Assembly: GCF_965638725.1 (NCBI RefSeq) | Contig: NC_134952.1 | Coordinates: 58,444,065-58,508,064 of the forward strand | Length of the DNA stretch: 64,000 nucleotides | Direction: 5' to 3' | Origin: Aptenodytes patagonicus | Lineage: Eukaryota > Chordata > Aves > Sphenisciformes > Spheniscidae | Shown: positions 38,847 to 51,368 of the stretch, piece by piece | How positions within the stretch are numbered: position 1 is the stretch's first letter | How the letters are laid out: each line of letters begins with the position of its first letter | Program-made: the position numbers and the translations under genes | The notes under the pieces: model-generated | The model's input: only the letters and a program-made list of their open reading frames with translations | What the model was told of the DNA's origin: nothing | Database searches by the model: none

Positions 38847-38945
38847 GACCAGATCCTGCCCTCCTCACCCCGGCAAAGTTTGTCCTCAGTGAGACTCACA
38901 GACTCCGACCTGTACTGAAGCTCCCATTGACAAGACACATTTTGT
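38847..38945. repeat. possible worn amniote interspersed repeat
   Basis: CCAGATCCTGCCCTC near 38,858 followed by GAAGCTCCCATTGACAAGAC near 38,921 recalls the CAGATCCTGC...CTCCCATTGACTTCAATGG arrangement of old reptile and bird repeats. It is heavily diverged, and the assignment is tentative. Confidence 0.28.
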
Positions 38946-39183
38946 TGCTCAAGGGCTTTGCCGGAGAAGATCAGTGTGAAAGAGCCAGCACATTATGGGG
39001 GACATGATGAATGTTATCTGCTGGGAAAACATTGCATTTGAAATGCAAGAGGAGCAAAAGAGAAATTAGGAGCTTGGTTTCCAATGTGGAAGGTGTGGGT
39101 CTCACCTAAGTTTGGAGTGAAGGGGTATTTAGTTCATCAACTGCAAACTTTTAAGCTAAGATGTCTTTCCTGAGAGCATTTAT

Positions 39184-39246
39184 GCACACATATGTATATG
39201 TACATACCCTGTCACTTATCTAATATAGACACATATGTACATATAT
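39184..39246. repeat. impure CATATGTA-type microsatellite
   Basis: ACACATATGTATATGTACAT and a second ACACATATGTACATATAT block, separated by about 20 bp of unique sequence. Confidence 0.65.
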
Positions 39247-39910
39247 GGTGCCTACCTTCACTTGAGAGAGGCGTCTTTACCTCCAGTGCAGCTGACCCGG
39301 TGAAATCTCCCAGCAGATGCCCGGAGCTGCTACAAGCACCGGCCTCAGCAAACATCAGCTCTGTTGCCCGTTCATTCCCTCTAATGCAATTAGAACAGAT
39401 TAACATGGGTGACTAGATGTAAAAGACAAATGCACCTCACCATCTCCGTCCCACTCACATTTATTAATTTGAGTCCTGCCCTTTTCATAAACTTGTTGCT
39501 CTCTTGACCCCGCTCAGATGGAGCACCCTTTTTTTTGTTGCTTGAAAATTAAGAAGAGCTCTGGCAGGGAGAGACGGCTAGCTGAAACAGTCAAAGCCAC
39601 AGGAGCCCTGTGGCAATAGCCCACAAAGTTTCTTTTACCAAGCAAGACACAGGTGGGAGCTTCACAGGCTCACTAGTGAGCTAGCAGCCGCCTCTCTTGA
39701 CTCCTTCGGCAATCCCTGGCTTAAAAAGCCCTGGAAGGACTGTGCAATTATTACCATTACAATTCTTTTGCGTGGGGCATCTTGCACTTCACCTCTTTGC
39801 TCTCAAACACCAGATGTCTGCTCACTGGAGAGACCTCCAGCAACAGGGCAGACATCTTCAGGTTAACCACTCACGTCGCGCTTTAATCACAGTAACAGCA
39901 CAAATGACAT

Positions 39911-40400
39911 AAAATCATGATCCACAGACTAGATTGGACCACACAATCTTGCCTGACCTCTCATACAGCACAACCTTCAGGTAACCAGCTAAAGCACCGC
40001 AACATGTCTTTTAGACAAACCCTTGATGGAAAGGCTCTGCCATTTCCCCTGCTAAATTGTTCCACAATTTAGGAAAAGAATGCCACTTGCTCTTAAAAAT
40101 GAGCACCTTTCAGACTGAATTTCTCTAACTTTAGCCCCAGTCCACTGCGTTTTGGTTTGCCTTTGTCTGACCGATTAAAGAACTTGCAGCTACCAAGAAT
40201 GTTTCCCTTTGTAGACATTTGAAGACTGTGATCTTAACCTTGGCTTTCTTAAAATAAATAAGTTGAACTTCTTTACATCTCTCAGAGGGAGACAAGTTTT
40301 TCTGACCTCAGAAAAAAGGTCAGGAACTGATGGCAAGCTGGCAGGTCCTCTCCGAACCCTTTCCAATCTGTCAGCATCATTTGGATGTGTGTCCCCCACC
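39911..40400 (-). mobile_element. CR1 LINE fragment
   Basis: The plus strand reads as the familiar antisense wording of amniote CR1 3' regions. It starts with GATTGGACCACACAATCTTGC and continues through AATTGTTCCACAATT, TGCCTTTGTCTG and AGACTGTGATC. It then runs through CTCTCCGAACCCTTTCCAAT and ATCATTTGGATGTG. The element therefore lies on the minus strand and covers part of the reverse-transcriptase end and the 3' region. It is diverged with several indels, and no long frame survives. The 3'-terminal octamer repeats are not visible. The left limit is approximate and the right limit uncertain; the match fades after about 40,400. Confidence 0.72.
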
Positions 40401-43400
40401 CCCAAATGGGTATAGCCTTCCAGTAATTACTTCGAATGTCCCTGCTTCCCTATGTATTTCCCATCAGAATTTTATTTCCTTAATTTGACTTCACATTTAC
40501 ATATTTTTATTGTATTTAAGTCATTTAAAATACTTCTGAAACTTGGCTTTGTTGGACTGCCATCTCTATAAATCAAAGAACGTTTTCCATTCAAGTCACT
40601 CCTCAGTTTACAACTAGCCATATTTTTTCAGTGCATATTTTAATATTCCAGGTTCAGTCCTCTCCCCAGCATCCTAGAAAAAAGTAACGTAAATTGTGCG
40701 CCCTCCTTCACCTGTGATGATGTGGCCTGTAACTCTATCAGTGTGGATAGCCCAGCAAATGGCACATCTCCGCTATTTATCTTACTTTCAGCACCCAGAT
40801 TTTATTTTCTGTATGGTCTCCAACTGGGATGCTGTTGTTCTTCCTGAGACTCTTAAAAAAGTCCATAATTTTCTCGGTGTGATGGAAACGTGGGTCTGAG
40901 AAGGACTGCAAGTGGTTTCCTGGTCCACCCTTGGCCTGCGTGGGTGGACGTATCCTGACAGGCTCTGCCCTACTGAGCCTCCGGTGCAATATCTTCTGTA
41001 GGCAACTTGTTTCAGCACAGAACTATCTTTACAGTCAGAAATTATTGTCTTGGCAGTAGATGTGCCTTGCTGCCAAGTACCCCAGGTTTTTCTTGCTTTA
41101 TTTCCAGTGGATGGGAAGGGCAGTCGATGCTCAGCGTTTTAACAGAATTTAACACGGAGCAGACGACTTAGCATGTCCTCACAGCTGCCAAAATCCCAAT
41201 TCAGCCGTCCCAAACCCTTCTGCTCGGGGGAGAACCTCGCTGTATAAGCTGTCGTTCCTGCAGACCATCTCTGAACTCCCTCACCTGATATATTACTGGA
41301 AGCACGGCTCTCCAGCTGGCTGCATTTCTCCATCTGAAGCTTTACCAAGCTGTGAACAACAGAGGATACCTCCCCATGGCAAATACACCGTGGGGTGCCG
41401 TTTGCCCTTGGACATCACCGTCCGGCTGCTGGCTCCAGAGCAGCACCCACCGGCGCCTTTGGAGCCTTTTCTGCTGTATGTCCCCGGTGTCCCAGGCATG
41501 CCGAGCCTGTGCCCCTCTCGGGGACTGTCCCCCTGCGGGCAGGGGGTAGGTGAAGTCCTTCCTCGCCAATGGGTGACTGCTTAGCGGCTGCTTACGCAGC
41601 ACCTTCCCAAACATCTCCCTTCCGACCAAGTGGGCTGTAACAACCCTCCTCTTGACACCCTCCTCTTTTCCCTCTTCATCTATCTCCAAACTCATTCAGT
41701 AAATCTTCCTCTTGCTTCCTCCCAAATGTGAGATGGAGACCAGCCTTTCTTGGTATTTGCTGCAAAATTTAACCCCTGTTTTCTCTGCTTAGTTTTTCTA
41801 AATCAGCCATGCCCTTCCCTACCCATCTTTCCCCCTTTTTGTGATCTGTCCCCCAGAGTCTCCATGGTGCCTACTAAATCCTGGTTTGCTTCTGTGCTGA
41901 GCCTCCAAATACTTCTTGTTTATTTTCTGTACTTCTGGCATGATTTCTGAAGGAATTAAAAACAAATCTGTTTATCTTCACTAAACCCCTCTGCTGATAA
42001 CGGTATTAGTGGTTTTATTTACAAACAGAAAAGCAAGGCAAAGTGGGACTGGAAGTAAAAATCTCATAAAGCAGGTCCCTAATTTGAGATGCCCTAAAAG
42101 CATCCAGCAGCTGAATTTTCTGAAAGTGCCAGATAACTATCCTCTAAAACTCATGCCCCTTAAGATGCTTCAGTTTGGGGACCTCCAATCGGTGGCACCC
42201 CCACTCGCTTGGCACTGCAGAAAACCACGGATGCTGTCATGCAGGAGGGGAGCTCATCCACAGCTTTTTCCTGGATGGAAATAAAATAAATACATTGCAG
42301 ATGATGTGGCAATCAGAGTCTGCGGCCGCAGACAATCTCCTTCTCTCACAGCAATCACTTTTTAATACATCTTCTAATTTTTCAGAGATGGAATTAGCAA
42401 GGCAGAGATTGTCCCAGCAGCTACAATTTTTTTTTCTTACTTTTTACCAGCTTCATAAAATAATTTTTTCCTTGTCTCTCAACACCCCATTAAGGGAAGG
42501 AGAAGACAGGGCAGGTTGTCACTGCCGAGCAGCACTGCGGCTATTTTTCATTTTGACAGCCGGTGGCATATTACATTGGAGGCATCAGCTGCGTGGAAAG
42601 GTGCACAATGCCGGTTGAAAGCTGACCACCGGCCGTGCTCTGGCCACCAGCCTGCAGCCCTGCCCTGAGGCACCAGCCAATGCCAGCGACCGAAAGTGAG
42701 TCCCACCTGCTGCGGCATCGCCCCACCACCCGCCAAAAAGGGGTGCAGGATGGTGCATTTTGCCCATGGAGAAAGGCTGGCAAGAGTGAAAGCTGCACCA
42801 ATGAGCTGTGAAAGGCAGCCAGCTTTTCCCCACTGTCCAAACCCACCAAAAGAAGACGCAATTTGGGTTTTTTTTTAAAGTTGCTCGGGGTGGCAAGGAC
42901 TTCTGCTGGTGCCTTGTAGCTGCAGAGCCCTGCCAGGCTATTCCTCTTGTTCTTCAAATCCTCAGACAAAAACATACCTTTTAATACATATATTGTGGTG
43001 ACTGTGTGTCTGATGTACGTCTGCATCTTTCAGTAGAGCTTTTCTACAGCTTTTTGAAGAAGGGAGGAAGGAAGACCACATATAACATCCCCACATTCAC
43101 CAAAAAAAAAAAAAAGGACCAAACGCATAGCTCCTTCCCCAAGCTGCAAAACCCCAGGCTGTTGCCAGGTCATGTCCAAACCCAGACCTCTTGCCCGCGA
43201 GGAGCTACGGTGCCGACTCCCTGCCTAAAAGAGTAGCAGGCATGCAAGAAAAAATCAAAGCAAGCTGACAGTTCAGCTAGGACCACAGACAAACTGCTCT
43301 GCCAGAGAAGGAAATCAAAAGAGACAAAGACAGCTATAACATTTATCTTCTTTATACATTGCTTCTAGATTAGAAAACCTGCATTAACGGGATCACAGGT

Positions 43401-46400
43401 ACACAAGCATTTACATTGCTTTTGAACACCATTTAGCTGCTTAAATGCATGCTGCAAAGCAGTTGGCTTTGCACATAGCTTTTATTTATAGGGCAAAATT
43501 GATTTAAGCAGAATTTAACTCAATATAATTGTGCCTGCACTAAGGATATGAACGGAAGTGACACAGTCACTCCTGCTCAGAGGCTGAGAGTTTCCGAATC
43601 ATGGGAGCAATGGCAACCCCGTGATTAGGTTTGGGCTTCTCATCTGGATGCACTGGGAGAAGGGAAACCAACAAGCCAAGTCCCACCGAGCTTGTTAAAA
43701 AGGCAAATGATAATTAAAAATTAAAAGGTAAAGCTCTTTATGAGTCACACGACCATGCAACCCCTGCCTTTCCCAGCTCGTGCCCAGGCACACAGCTAAG
43801 GCTCCTTCCAAAGGCCAGCATTTGCTGTATCGCAGCCCAGGTCTTCTGTGTGTCACCCTGTTTAGCTGTTTCATCAGCCCCTGCTGGTTTTCCCTCAGCG
43901 CTTTTCCCTTTGCAGGACTTCTTAGGAGCCAGCTTTCATATCTGCCAGGAAATCACAGGCTGCACTGCCAAAAGCAGCACATCTCCTTGGCTTCTCCAAG
44001 TCAACGGCAAGACCTCTTCCCTCCTACTCATGAGATGAACTGTAGAAAATGACCAAATTCCTGATATGTGGAGTTGTATGTTTAATCTATATATTGGAAA
44101 ATATCTAACTAAAAGTGACTGGTACTGATTCCCTGAGACTGTCACTAGTGACACCAGTGGACATGAAGCTCACCCGAAACAAAGCCACCTTTCTTCGGTG
44201 TCTGACTACAGACACAGGGAGCCTGTCTTCAGACACCTAATTTGAAAATATAGTTGCAGGAGGTAAGTGCTCAGTCACTCCTTCATCTTCTACCCCGATT
44301 TTCCGAGGAAGCCAGAGTCAGTTTCCAAGGAGAAAAGACGCCGAGTACCTCTCAGGGACCAGCACCCATAGGAATTCAGCCCTCCATCCATCCCCTTCAA
44401 TTCGTAGTCGACCAAAAGTCACATCCAGGGACAGAGGACAAAGTGACCCCTGAAAACAAACCACCGTTCAAATTGGGACACTTTTCGGTAAAGCTGAGGA
44501 GAAGGCAGGGCCCAGGAGCAACATTGTGCTGGCTGGAGCCAACGCTACTGATGTCCATATCAGAAACAGAAGCACCGAAGCCGCCTGCACCTGTCCCCGC
44601 TTCGCACGGGCTCTGCTCATGCACCTACTGAGGGCTTGTATGCAAGGGATCCTCCTCCATCACCGCCACCAGCAGAGACCAGGGAGAGCACGTAGGAGAC
44701 TCCATGGCCTCGTCCGCCTGTCTGCTCCCGTAACACCACTGCAGAGCCGCAGGGCAAGCACAGTGACGCCAGGCGGTGCAGCAGACCCTGTGGGCAGTAC
44801 GCGAGGATGCATGCCAGGATGCCGACCGCAAGGCTGTGGAGGGCTTTGAAGATGAGGAGAAAACCAAATGTCAGTAGAGAAACCAGGGAAAAATTTTGGT
44901 AAAGGGATTTGGCAGCTGTAGGCTGCCTCTTCTGCTCAGTCCACCCGAGCCCTTAGCTATTCATGCAGCAGTAAAATGCTCACAGCTCATGGGTTATCAA
45001 AGGATTTTAATTCCTCCAACAATCAGAGAATCAATGGATACAGGTACTGAATGTTGCTCTAGCCCAGAAAGGCAGTGTGAAATGCACGCTGTTACATACA
45101 GAGCCCAACACCGGTGGGCTGATGGCAGCGGGCAGGAGCACTCCCGTTCTCACATCATTGCTTTAGTGATACCGTGGAGGGCTAACAGCACAGCTCTGCA
45201 CTGGCGTGGCTTTTCTCCCCAGAGCTGGATTGACGGTGACGGTGGGGTTTCGCGACTCCTGATGGCTGCGTAATGTACTTGGCAGAAATGCAGCACAGCT
45301 CACCACACTCTGCTACGACAGGCATTCGCCTGTGGGAGAGCATTCAGCCACGGCAAGCAAGACTGATGGAGCAAGACTGGTCGCCCCCTCTGCTCCCAGA
45401 GGCAGATATTTTGGGGAAGGGCTCCCACACACTCTGCTCTTGTCCACCTGCGTATGTTGGTCTGTGGTATTGGGTTGATTAATTTGCTTTCTCAGCTTTG
45501 CTGCCCTCCCAAAGGCCCTGCAGTCCGGGAGTGGAGACGCCCAAGGGATGCCGGCAGGGTGGGGAGTGGGATGAACAGATCAGGGAGAGTTGGCTTTGGT
45601 CCCAAATGTCACCAACTCAGTTGCGTCCAGGATCTATACACGCTGCTGAGAGCCCTTTCTTTGCGGGTCAGTTGCTGGCCTTTTTTTGGAAGGTTATTCC
45701 TGGAAGTCAACAAAGTAAAGTGCCAGTCCTCATGAGAAACCAGAGACCAGGTCTCCATCCCTCAGCCCTCACCTTCCCCTACAGGCCCATGAGAGGAGTC
45801 TCCGCTTCCCTTGCATGAAGAATTCAAGAGTTTACTCCCACAGCCGTGGAAAAGCAAGCCTGGAGCCCTGAAAGAACAAGCTGTGCCTTCAGACCCGCAG
45901 AGGGTCCTCCCGCTTCACCTCTCCTTAAGCCTCCCTTACCCCTGCTCCCAGGCCAGGGGCTTCCTTGCCCCGGGGTGTGCATCCCGGCCATGGTCCTGGG
46001 GGCAGGCACTGCCCAGCGGGTGCCTGAGGTGCCCAGATTCAGGCTTTCCAGCCACAAATGCCTGAGCAATCACGAGGCTACCATCACCTTCAAGCCATAA
46101 ACACTGAAAAGCAGCATAAAGTCATCTACAACCATTGGCACAAAGCCAATGGCTGAGAAGTTGAACCACCTGCAGCTCTTCTCCATCACTGAGAGACACG
46201 CACCTCTCACCAGCAGAACGATGGCACTGGGCGGATAACACACTACAGCTTTGATGTCGTCCCAGCAGGTATCCCAGCTGTTGGGCACCTTGTTCCCCAA
46301 ACTCCACACTGAGCTACTGCGAACAGACCGGGCTCCCCCCACGTTTCCTCTGCACCATCTCATCTGTGTGGTCCTGGAAAAGCCCCCTCCTGTCCAGGGA

Positions 46401-48015
46401 AGGAATGCCAAGAAATGACAAATACTGACCTTTGATGAATTCAGGGAAAAAATAAAGCTGCATCCTGTTGTGTTGGGGTCTGACAGGGCCACCCCCCACT
46501 GCCCGCCGGCGTGGCTGCAGCCCCAGCATCAGTCCGATCCCTCAGCTCTGAGGCTGGACTCTCGAGCACATGGACAAGCAGATGTCTCAGGACCTGAAAA
46601 AGCCCTGCTAAAAGTATAAACCAAAGCAAAATGATGGCTCGCTGAACCGGTCCCATTGCCGTTTCCACACTGTGTCCCTGTAGGGCTTCTGGTGGATGCT
46701 GCTGTGATCCAGACGTGGCCCCATGAGAAATCGGTGTCCCTTGGTGAAATACAGAGACAAATGTCTACGTGGAGAAAGGATAAGAGAGATTTTCTGTGGG
46801 GTTTGCTGGAGGAGGTGAAACGGACTATCTAGCAAATTTGTTTCCCCTCACCTCGCATAGCTGTTCACACTTTATCACAGGGGGAAGAAAACATGAATAA
46901 AACAACATGAAGAGTGGCAGGCTCAGTAGAAACAATTTAATTACGGCTCTGAACTGGTTTTTGCACAGAAATTTTAAGTCAGAGTTGAATTTGGCCCAGC
47001 AAGCTACGTGACGTGGGTAGTTAATATAAACCCCCTTATTCTTCAATGCAGGGTAAAGGCTGAAAAATTACTTGCACTGTACGTCTTTCTGAATGTTTCA
47101 CGCGGGTGTTTGAGGGGGCCAAGTACATTACATTCCTTCAGTAAGTCAGTCGGGTTTGGTTGTTGCAGCTTTAGAGTTAGGAGGAAACTTCGGCTGCAGC
47201 TCGTGCCCTGGCCGTCCCAACATCCTTCACGGGGAGCAAGCTTTCCCTCTAGCAGAGGGGTAAGGCCCACGCTCTTTTAAACCATTCATCTAATTGTGCG
47301 CAATTACACGTTGTACACACAAATGCTCTAATTGCCAAGTGACAGGATGCTTTTTACCTGACATTTTGCCTATGAAACGTTTGCCTCGCTGCAGTGCCCG
47401 TTGGGGAAATAAGAAACGCCGCTCCAGCCACGACCTGCAGTGACTCCCCCAAGCGCCTGTCCTGCAGTTGCACCGTGTGACAGTCAGGCCCCTGGACTTT
47501 ATTGCTATTAACTCTGCTCAGAGAGATCGAAGCAGATTATTCTGTTCCTGGCAGGTCTCGAAAGGAGCAAAAGCTGTTCCTGATAAGGATAGCAGTGGAT
47601 ACACATAGTCTGGAGTGGGTTTTTTTGGTAGGATTCCCAACTCCATGCATTTAATCAGTTGAGATGTCCTTTTTTTTTTTTTTTTGCTTTTCGTTGCTTA
47701 CAGATGCAAAGACCAACTGAGAAGAAAAATCGTGTGGCTGGGATAGCCCTAGAAACAGCTCCAAAATACTGCTTGAGGTAAGTGCATTTCGGTGCATTTC
47801 CAAGGAAGCTGCATACCGTTCTTTACAGCAGATACTTGTTATAAAAAATGCATGCAGCTTCAGGCTGGGAACAGCATGTTCGAGAGGTAAAAGGCTTTTT
47901 TCCCCCCAACTCCTTAAGGGTGAGAGGGTGTGGGGTTTTTTAAGTCACTCCTCGCTATGGTCAAGTTCAGGCATTTTTTCTCCCCGTTTGATAGGTAAAG
48001 ATACGGCAAAACAAA
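40401..48015. other. gene-free stretch
   Basis: No gene is supported. It may include further CR1 decay just right of 40.4 kb. A 140-codon minus-strand frame (46,070-46,492) has no recognisable domain. Runs of A lie at about 43,102-43,115 and of T at 47,670-47,685. The rest is unremarkable mixed DNA. Confidence 0.5.
47670..47685. repeat. poly-T tract
   Basis: Sixteen T, followed by GCTTTTCG. No associated retrocopy was recognised. Confidence 0.85.
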
Positions 48016-48100
48016 ATGGGTCAAATTTTCTCATTCAATAAGTACGTTGAAGCCAACAGAACTGCTCCACGAGAGAAATTAGATCCATGCCCCTCTCATT
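48016..48100. repeat. possible worn amniote interspersed repeat
   Basis: ATGGGTCAAATTTTCTCATTC followed by TACGTTGAAGCCAACAGAACT resembles a diverged GGGTCAAATTCTGC...ACATTGAAGTCAATGGA block seen in old amniote repeats. The similarity is by eye only. Confidence 0.28.
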
Positions 48101-48410
48101 AGGCTGCTAACAGATACCAAGAAACGTGCGTTGTAGAGCAAGCTGCATTTGACAGAGGCATGCGTAACAGAAAGCCGTTGATTTGGAAGCCAAAAGATCC
48201 TGCGGTCTGTCAAAATGTGGCAGGACTACAGGAGGGCACCGGGTCAATTAGGAGGCTTGTAGGTCAAGATAGCTGAGCACAACCCAGCCGAGCAGGGGAG
48301 GCTCCGGTAAATGCGCCTTGTGCTCCGGGAGTACTGCTGGTTCAGCAGGACTGCTCCTGGGTTTATTGAGCCTGGTGATTACAACAGGCTGTCATTAGGG
48401 CAGTAAAGTT

Positions 48411-48441
48411 AAAAAAAAAAAAAGAGAGAGAAAGAAAAGAG
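48411..48441. repeat. A-rich/GA-rich tract
   Basis: Thirteen A followed by GAGAGAGAAAGAAAAGAG. A low-complexity purine run. Confidence 0.8.
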
Positions 48442-48566
48442 TAGAGAAGCGAACCACACCTATGACAGGAAGCATTTCAAAAACGCACGCTTCTCTCACA
48501 TTCATACGTGCAGGTCAGGTACGCATGAGTTGTCTCTTTCTTATCTTCAGCACAGGAGCACAGTCG

Positions 48567-48593
48567 GAAAAGAAAAGAAAAGAAAAGAAAAGA
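48567..48593. repeat. (GAAAA)n microsatellite
   Basis: Five tandem GAAAA units plus a partial unit. A pure pentanucleotide repeat. Confidence 0.9.
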
Positions 48594-49719
48594 ATCCCAG
48601 CTCAGTGTAAAACTCCTGCTTGTGGCTTTGGGGTTGTTTGGGGTTTTTTCTTTCTTTCTTTTTTCATTTTACCCACCCAGTTAGCCAGGTTTGCAGCTGC
48701 TTGCTCGTGCAAAGGGAAGAGAGAGCTGTGCTGCCACTGAAACCGGGAGCTGGTGTGGCAGGGTCCTGCCAAAACCAGCCGCCTGCTTTTTCCAGCCACG
48801 AAGGGCGCACGGGCACAGGAGGGATCTGAGCCATGCAAAGGAGGGTCACCTCACCCAGCGCAATGCAAATACCGGAGAAAAGCGCTGAGAGATAGCGGCC
48901 TGGCCGAACCCTGTCGATGCCATGCCCCGGTTAGGCAGAACAAGATGGTGCAGAGGACAGAGGTGTCTCTGCAGGTGCTGTAAGAGCAGCTCGGGGAGGA
49001 GACAGCACTTTGCACCTGCTAAAAGGTCGAGCGTGCTCATTCCTGGTAATGTCAGCTGGATGTGCCACACCAGGGGAAAAAGCAACCCTAGGCTTTAATA
49101 AATACGCAGACCTAAAAGAGTTTGAAATACTGATTAAAGCCTGCTGGAAATCGAGCAAGTGCTGTGAAAGCACAAAAAATCTGGCAAAATTGAGACAGAC
49201 CTTGACCGTTCTTTGCGTCATTTACTCTTCCAAAAAGAGACAGAGACTGAGCCTATTTGCACAGGTTTAGGCTGCACAAGACGCTGCTGAAGTCAGTTCT
49301 GTGGAAGCAAACACAAAGACCTTTGTCTAGAAAACCCATGTATTTTCCTATGGGATAGGGCTAGCCAGGCCAGCACCTTTCCGAGGGCTGGGGAGAGCCA
49401 GCTGCCCGGCACGGGTACAGGAGTGACACTGCTGTCAGCACAGAGCTATTTTAGCAAGTTGTAAGGGCAACCTTTTACTTCCAGTCTGCTTCTGAAATAT
49501 TTCACAGAAATTAAAGCAAAACCAAAACCCAGAGAACAACATGTGATGTGAAAAACAAATTATTCAGTGATGACCTGAACTTCCTAGAAATCACTCTGAT
49601 CTGCATCGAGTGCACCGGATTTGGCATCTAACTAAAGCCCTTTCTCACCAGCCTGCCTTCCCTGGAGAGGGGACAGCTGGGGATTTGGCTTCTCCCAGGC
49701 ACCGTTGATGAGCACAGCA
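48594..49719. other. gene-free flank of the CpG island
   Basis: No gene is seen. GC content rises toward the island from about 48.7 kb. No splice-bounded open frame is convincing. Confidence 0.5.
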
Positions 49720-50699
49720 CCTGCAGACCCCCTCCTGCCACCCCCGGGCTGAAGGACACATCCGCGGGTGGGAGAGGGTCTGGCCGGGAAGCTAACGCTC
49801 TCCTAAAATCCCCCCCTGGCCCGGCCACGCCTCCCGGGCAGGATGGAGTAGAGCAGCCTGCAGGCTGCTCTAGTTTGCACCGTGGGGACGGCACCGTGGA
49901 GGGGAGGCCATCGGGTCAGTCTGGCGCCCAGGACTCCGGGGCGGTGTTTCGGCGGTGTGAAACCCCAGCGCCGGTTCCCACAGAGGCGGTTTTGCATACT
50001 CTTACTTCTGCTCCCCATAGCCGCCCAGCTGGAAAGGCTCCAGCTCCTCCAGCGAAGGAGGGCGGCGAGCAGCACGGGAGCGGGGCGGCGTACAGGGGGG
50101 ACGGCAGCGGCAACCTGTCACCCGCTGGCGAGGGCTGGCAGGCCGGGGAGGCACCAAACCCCTCTCCCGCGGCCGCGGGGCTGAGACCGGCGGTCAGACC
50201 TCCTTCTGCGGCTCCAGCTGCCGCGGGCACGAAACCGTTTCTCCCGCGGCGAGCAATAAAACCGGAGTTTGGGAGCGGCGTAATTAGCCCCGCTCGCCAG
50301 GGACGCGCGAGGGGTCACGCACCCGAGCCGCGGGGCCGCGGGGTTTGCAGACGCGTGGAAGCGGGTGCTCGCCTGGCCGGGTCTCCAGCTGGCCCCGCGC
50401 TAGGCAATCCCCGCGCGCAGCCGCGGCGCAGCACGCGGGCCCGGGTGTCTGCGGGCACGGGACTGACTCTTGGGGAAACCTGGGGAGATTTTGGCGTTGG
50501 TTGGTTTTTTTCTCGCGGTTTTTTTTTCGGCTTTTCTTTGACGCTGCCAGCCGGCTACCGAGCGGCGTTACCGGTCCCCCAAGCCCCCAGCCGCAGCCGG
50601 GGGAAAGCAGCCCGAGGAAGAAGTCGCGGCCCCCGCAGCCGCCCGGCCCGCGGGGACGGCAGACGGGCTCCCGCGGCCGTGGGAAAGAGCCGCCGGCCC

Positions 50700-50750
50700 C
50701 CGGGGAGGGGGGGGGGGGATGCGGGAGGGGGGCGCCCCGGGTGGCGGGGG
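50700..50750 (+). other. G-quadruplex-prone G-runs
   Basis: GGGG, a run of twelve G (50,707-50,718), GGG, GGGGGG and GGG follow within 50 bp on the plus strand. Several four-tract quadruplex combinations are possible. It lies about 450 bp upstream of the proposed start region. Confidence 0.6.
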
Positions 50751-51088
50751 CTGCCGCTGGCGGGCGGTACCCTGTACCCCGCGGTGCCCCACGGACCCAC
50801 CAGCTCCCGCGCAGCGCGGGGCGCAAGACGGTGTGCGGCGAGAGGCGAAAGCAGAAAAAGCGGGGGGGAGGAAGAGGGAAAAGGGGGGGAAAAAACCCCA
50901 AAAGGCCAAAAAGCGGCAGCAGCCGGGAAAAAAGCCTCAGGCGGGGCCGCGGCCCCGGGGACGGGGACAGGGACGGGGGCGCCCCCGCACCCGCTGCACG
51001 GGGGCGCACGGCGCCGCGCCGCGTGGAAGGGGGGGCGCCGGGGGGGTGTGCTGCGCGCGCGGGGCGGTGCGGCGCGCGGGGCGGGCGC

Positions 51089-51096
51089 CGACGTCA
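51089..51096 (+). promoter_or_regulatory. near-consensus CRE
   Basis: CGACGTCA, one base from the palindromic CREB/ATF site TGACGTCA. It lies about 65 bp upstream of the YY1 block, a usual distance for a proximal promoter element. Confidence 0.45.
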
Positions 51097-51157
51097 GGGC
51101 GCCGCGTGCATATTGATGCGGGGGCCCGGCCGCTTTCGTCAAGGAGCAGAAGGAAGC

Positions 51158-51169
51158 AAGATGGCGGCC
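51158..51169 (+). promoter_or_regulatory. YY1-type initiator-proximal site
   Basis: AAGATGGCGGCC is the full YY1 consensus in the orientation typically found just downstream of transcription starts. It implies rightward transcription starting roughly at 51,130-51,160. The same bases contain the ATG of a four-codon open frame. Confidence 0.6.
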
Positions 51170-51175
51170 CTGTAG
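51161..51175 (+). CDS. minimal upstream ORF, 4 codons
   Basis: ATG GCG GCC CTG TAG, with A at -3 and G at +4, a strong initiation context. It would encode MAAL. If present in the mature transcript it could lower or regulate translation of the main frame. It coincides with the YY1 motif, so the ATG may simply reflect the DNA element. Confidence 0.3.
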   Translation: MAAL

Positions 51176-51356
51176 GAGCGGGGAGCGCGGCGCCCGGCTG
51201 TGCGTGCTGGATGTCGGCAAGGCTGAGGGACGCGGCAGAGGTCAGAGCGGGCCCCCCGCGCCGGCCGCCTTCCCCCCGGTCCCCCGGGGGTGTCGCGGGG
51301 CCGCGCCGCGTCGCTGGGTGTCGGCGGGGGGTGGGCGCCGCCGCGGCTCCCCCAAC

Positions 51357-51368
51357 ATGGCTGACTGA
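51357..51368 (+). CDS. minimal upstream ORF, 3 codons
   Basis: ATG GCT GAC TGA in the context CCCAACATGG (A at -3, G at +4), encoding MAD. It applies only if the transcript continues past 51,240. AACATGGC is also a weaker YY1-like word. Confidence 0.25.
   Translation: MAD

Larger units (their letters stand above)
51130..51240 (+). other. candidate non-coding first exon
   Basis: This is a proposed transcribed segment between the inferred start region and a possible donor after GCAGAG (GTCAGA at 51,241). The donor is weak because it lacks the usual GTRAGT. The segment contains ATG GCG GCC CTG TAG at 51,161-51,175 and a longer frame from 51,211 in weaker initiation context. If the 51,241 donor is not used, the exon could extend to the better donor at 52,075. 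Inferred only from promoter motifs and splice signals. Confidence 0.3.

Noticed and set aside
46070..46492. 140-codon minus-strand open frame with hydrophobic segments
   Set aside because: No family recognised, another frame is open over the same bases, and no splice or promoter context was found.
49875..51116. 413-codon plus-strand open frame in the CpG island, with long frames also open on the other strand
   Set aside because: GC-rich DNA has few stop codons. Residues are mostly Gly, Arg, Pro and Ala, several frames are open at once, and the frame crosses the promoter itself.
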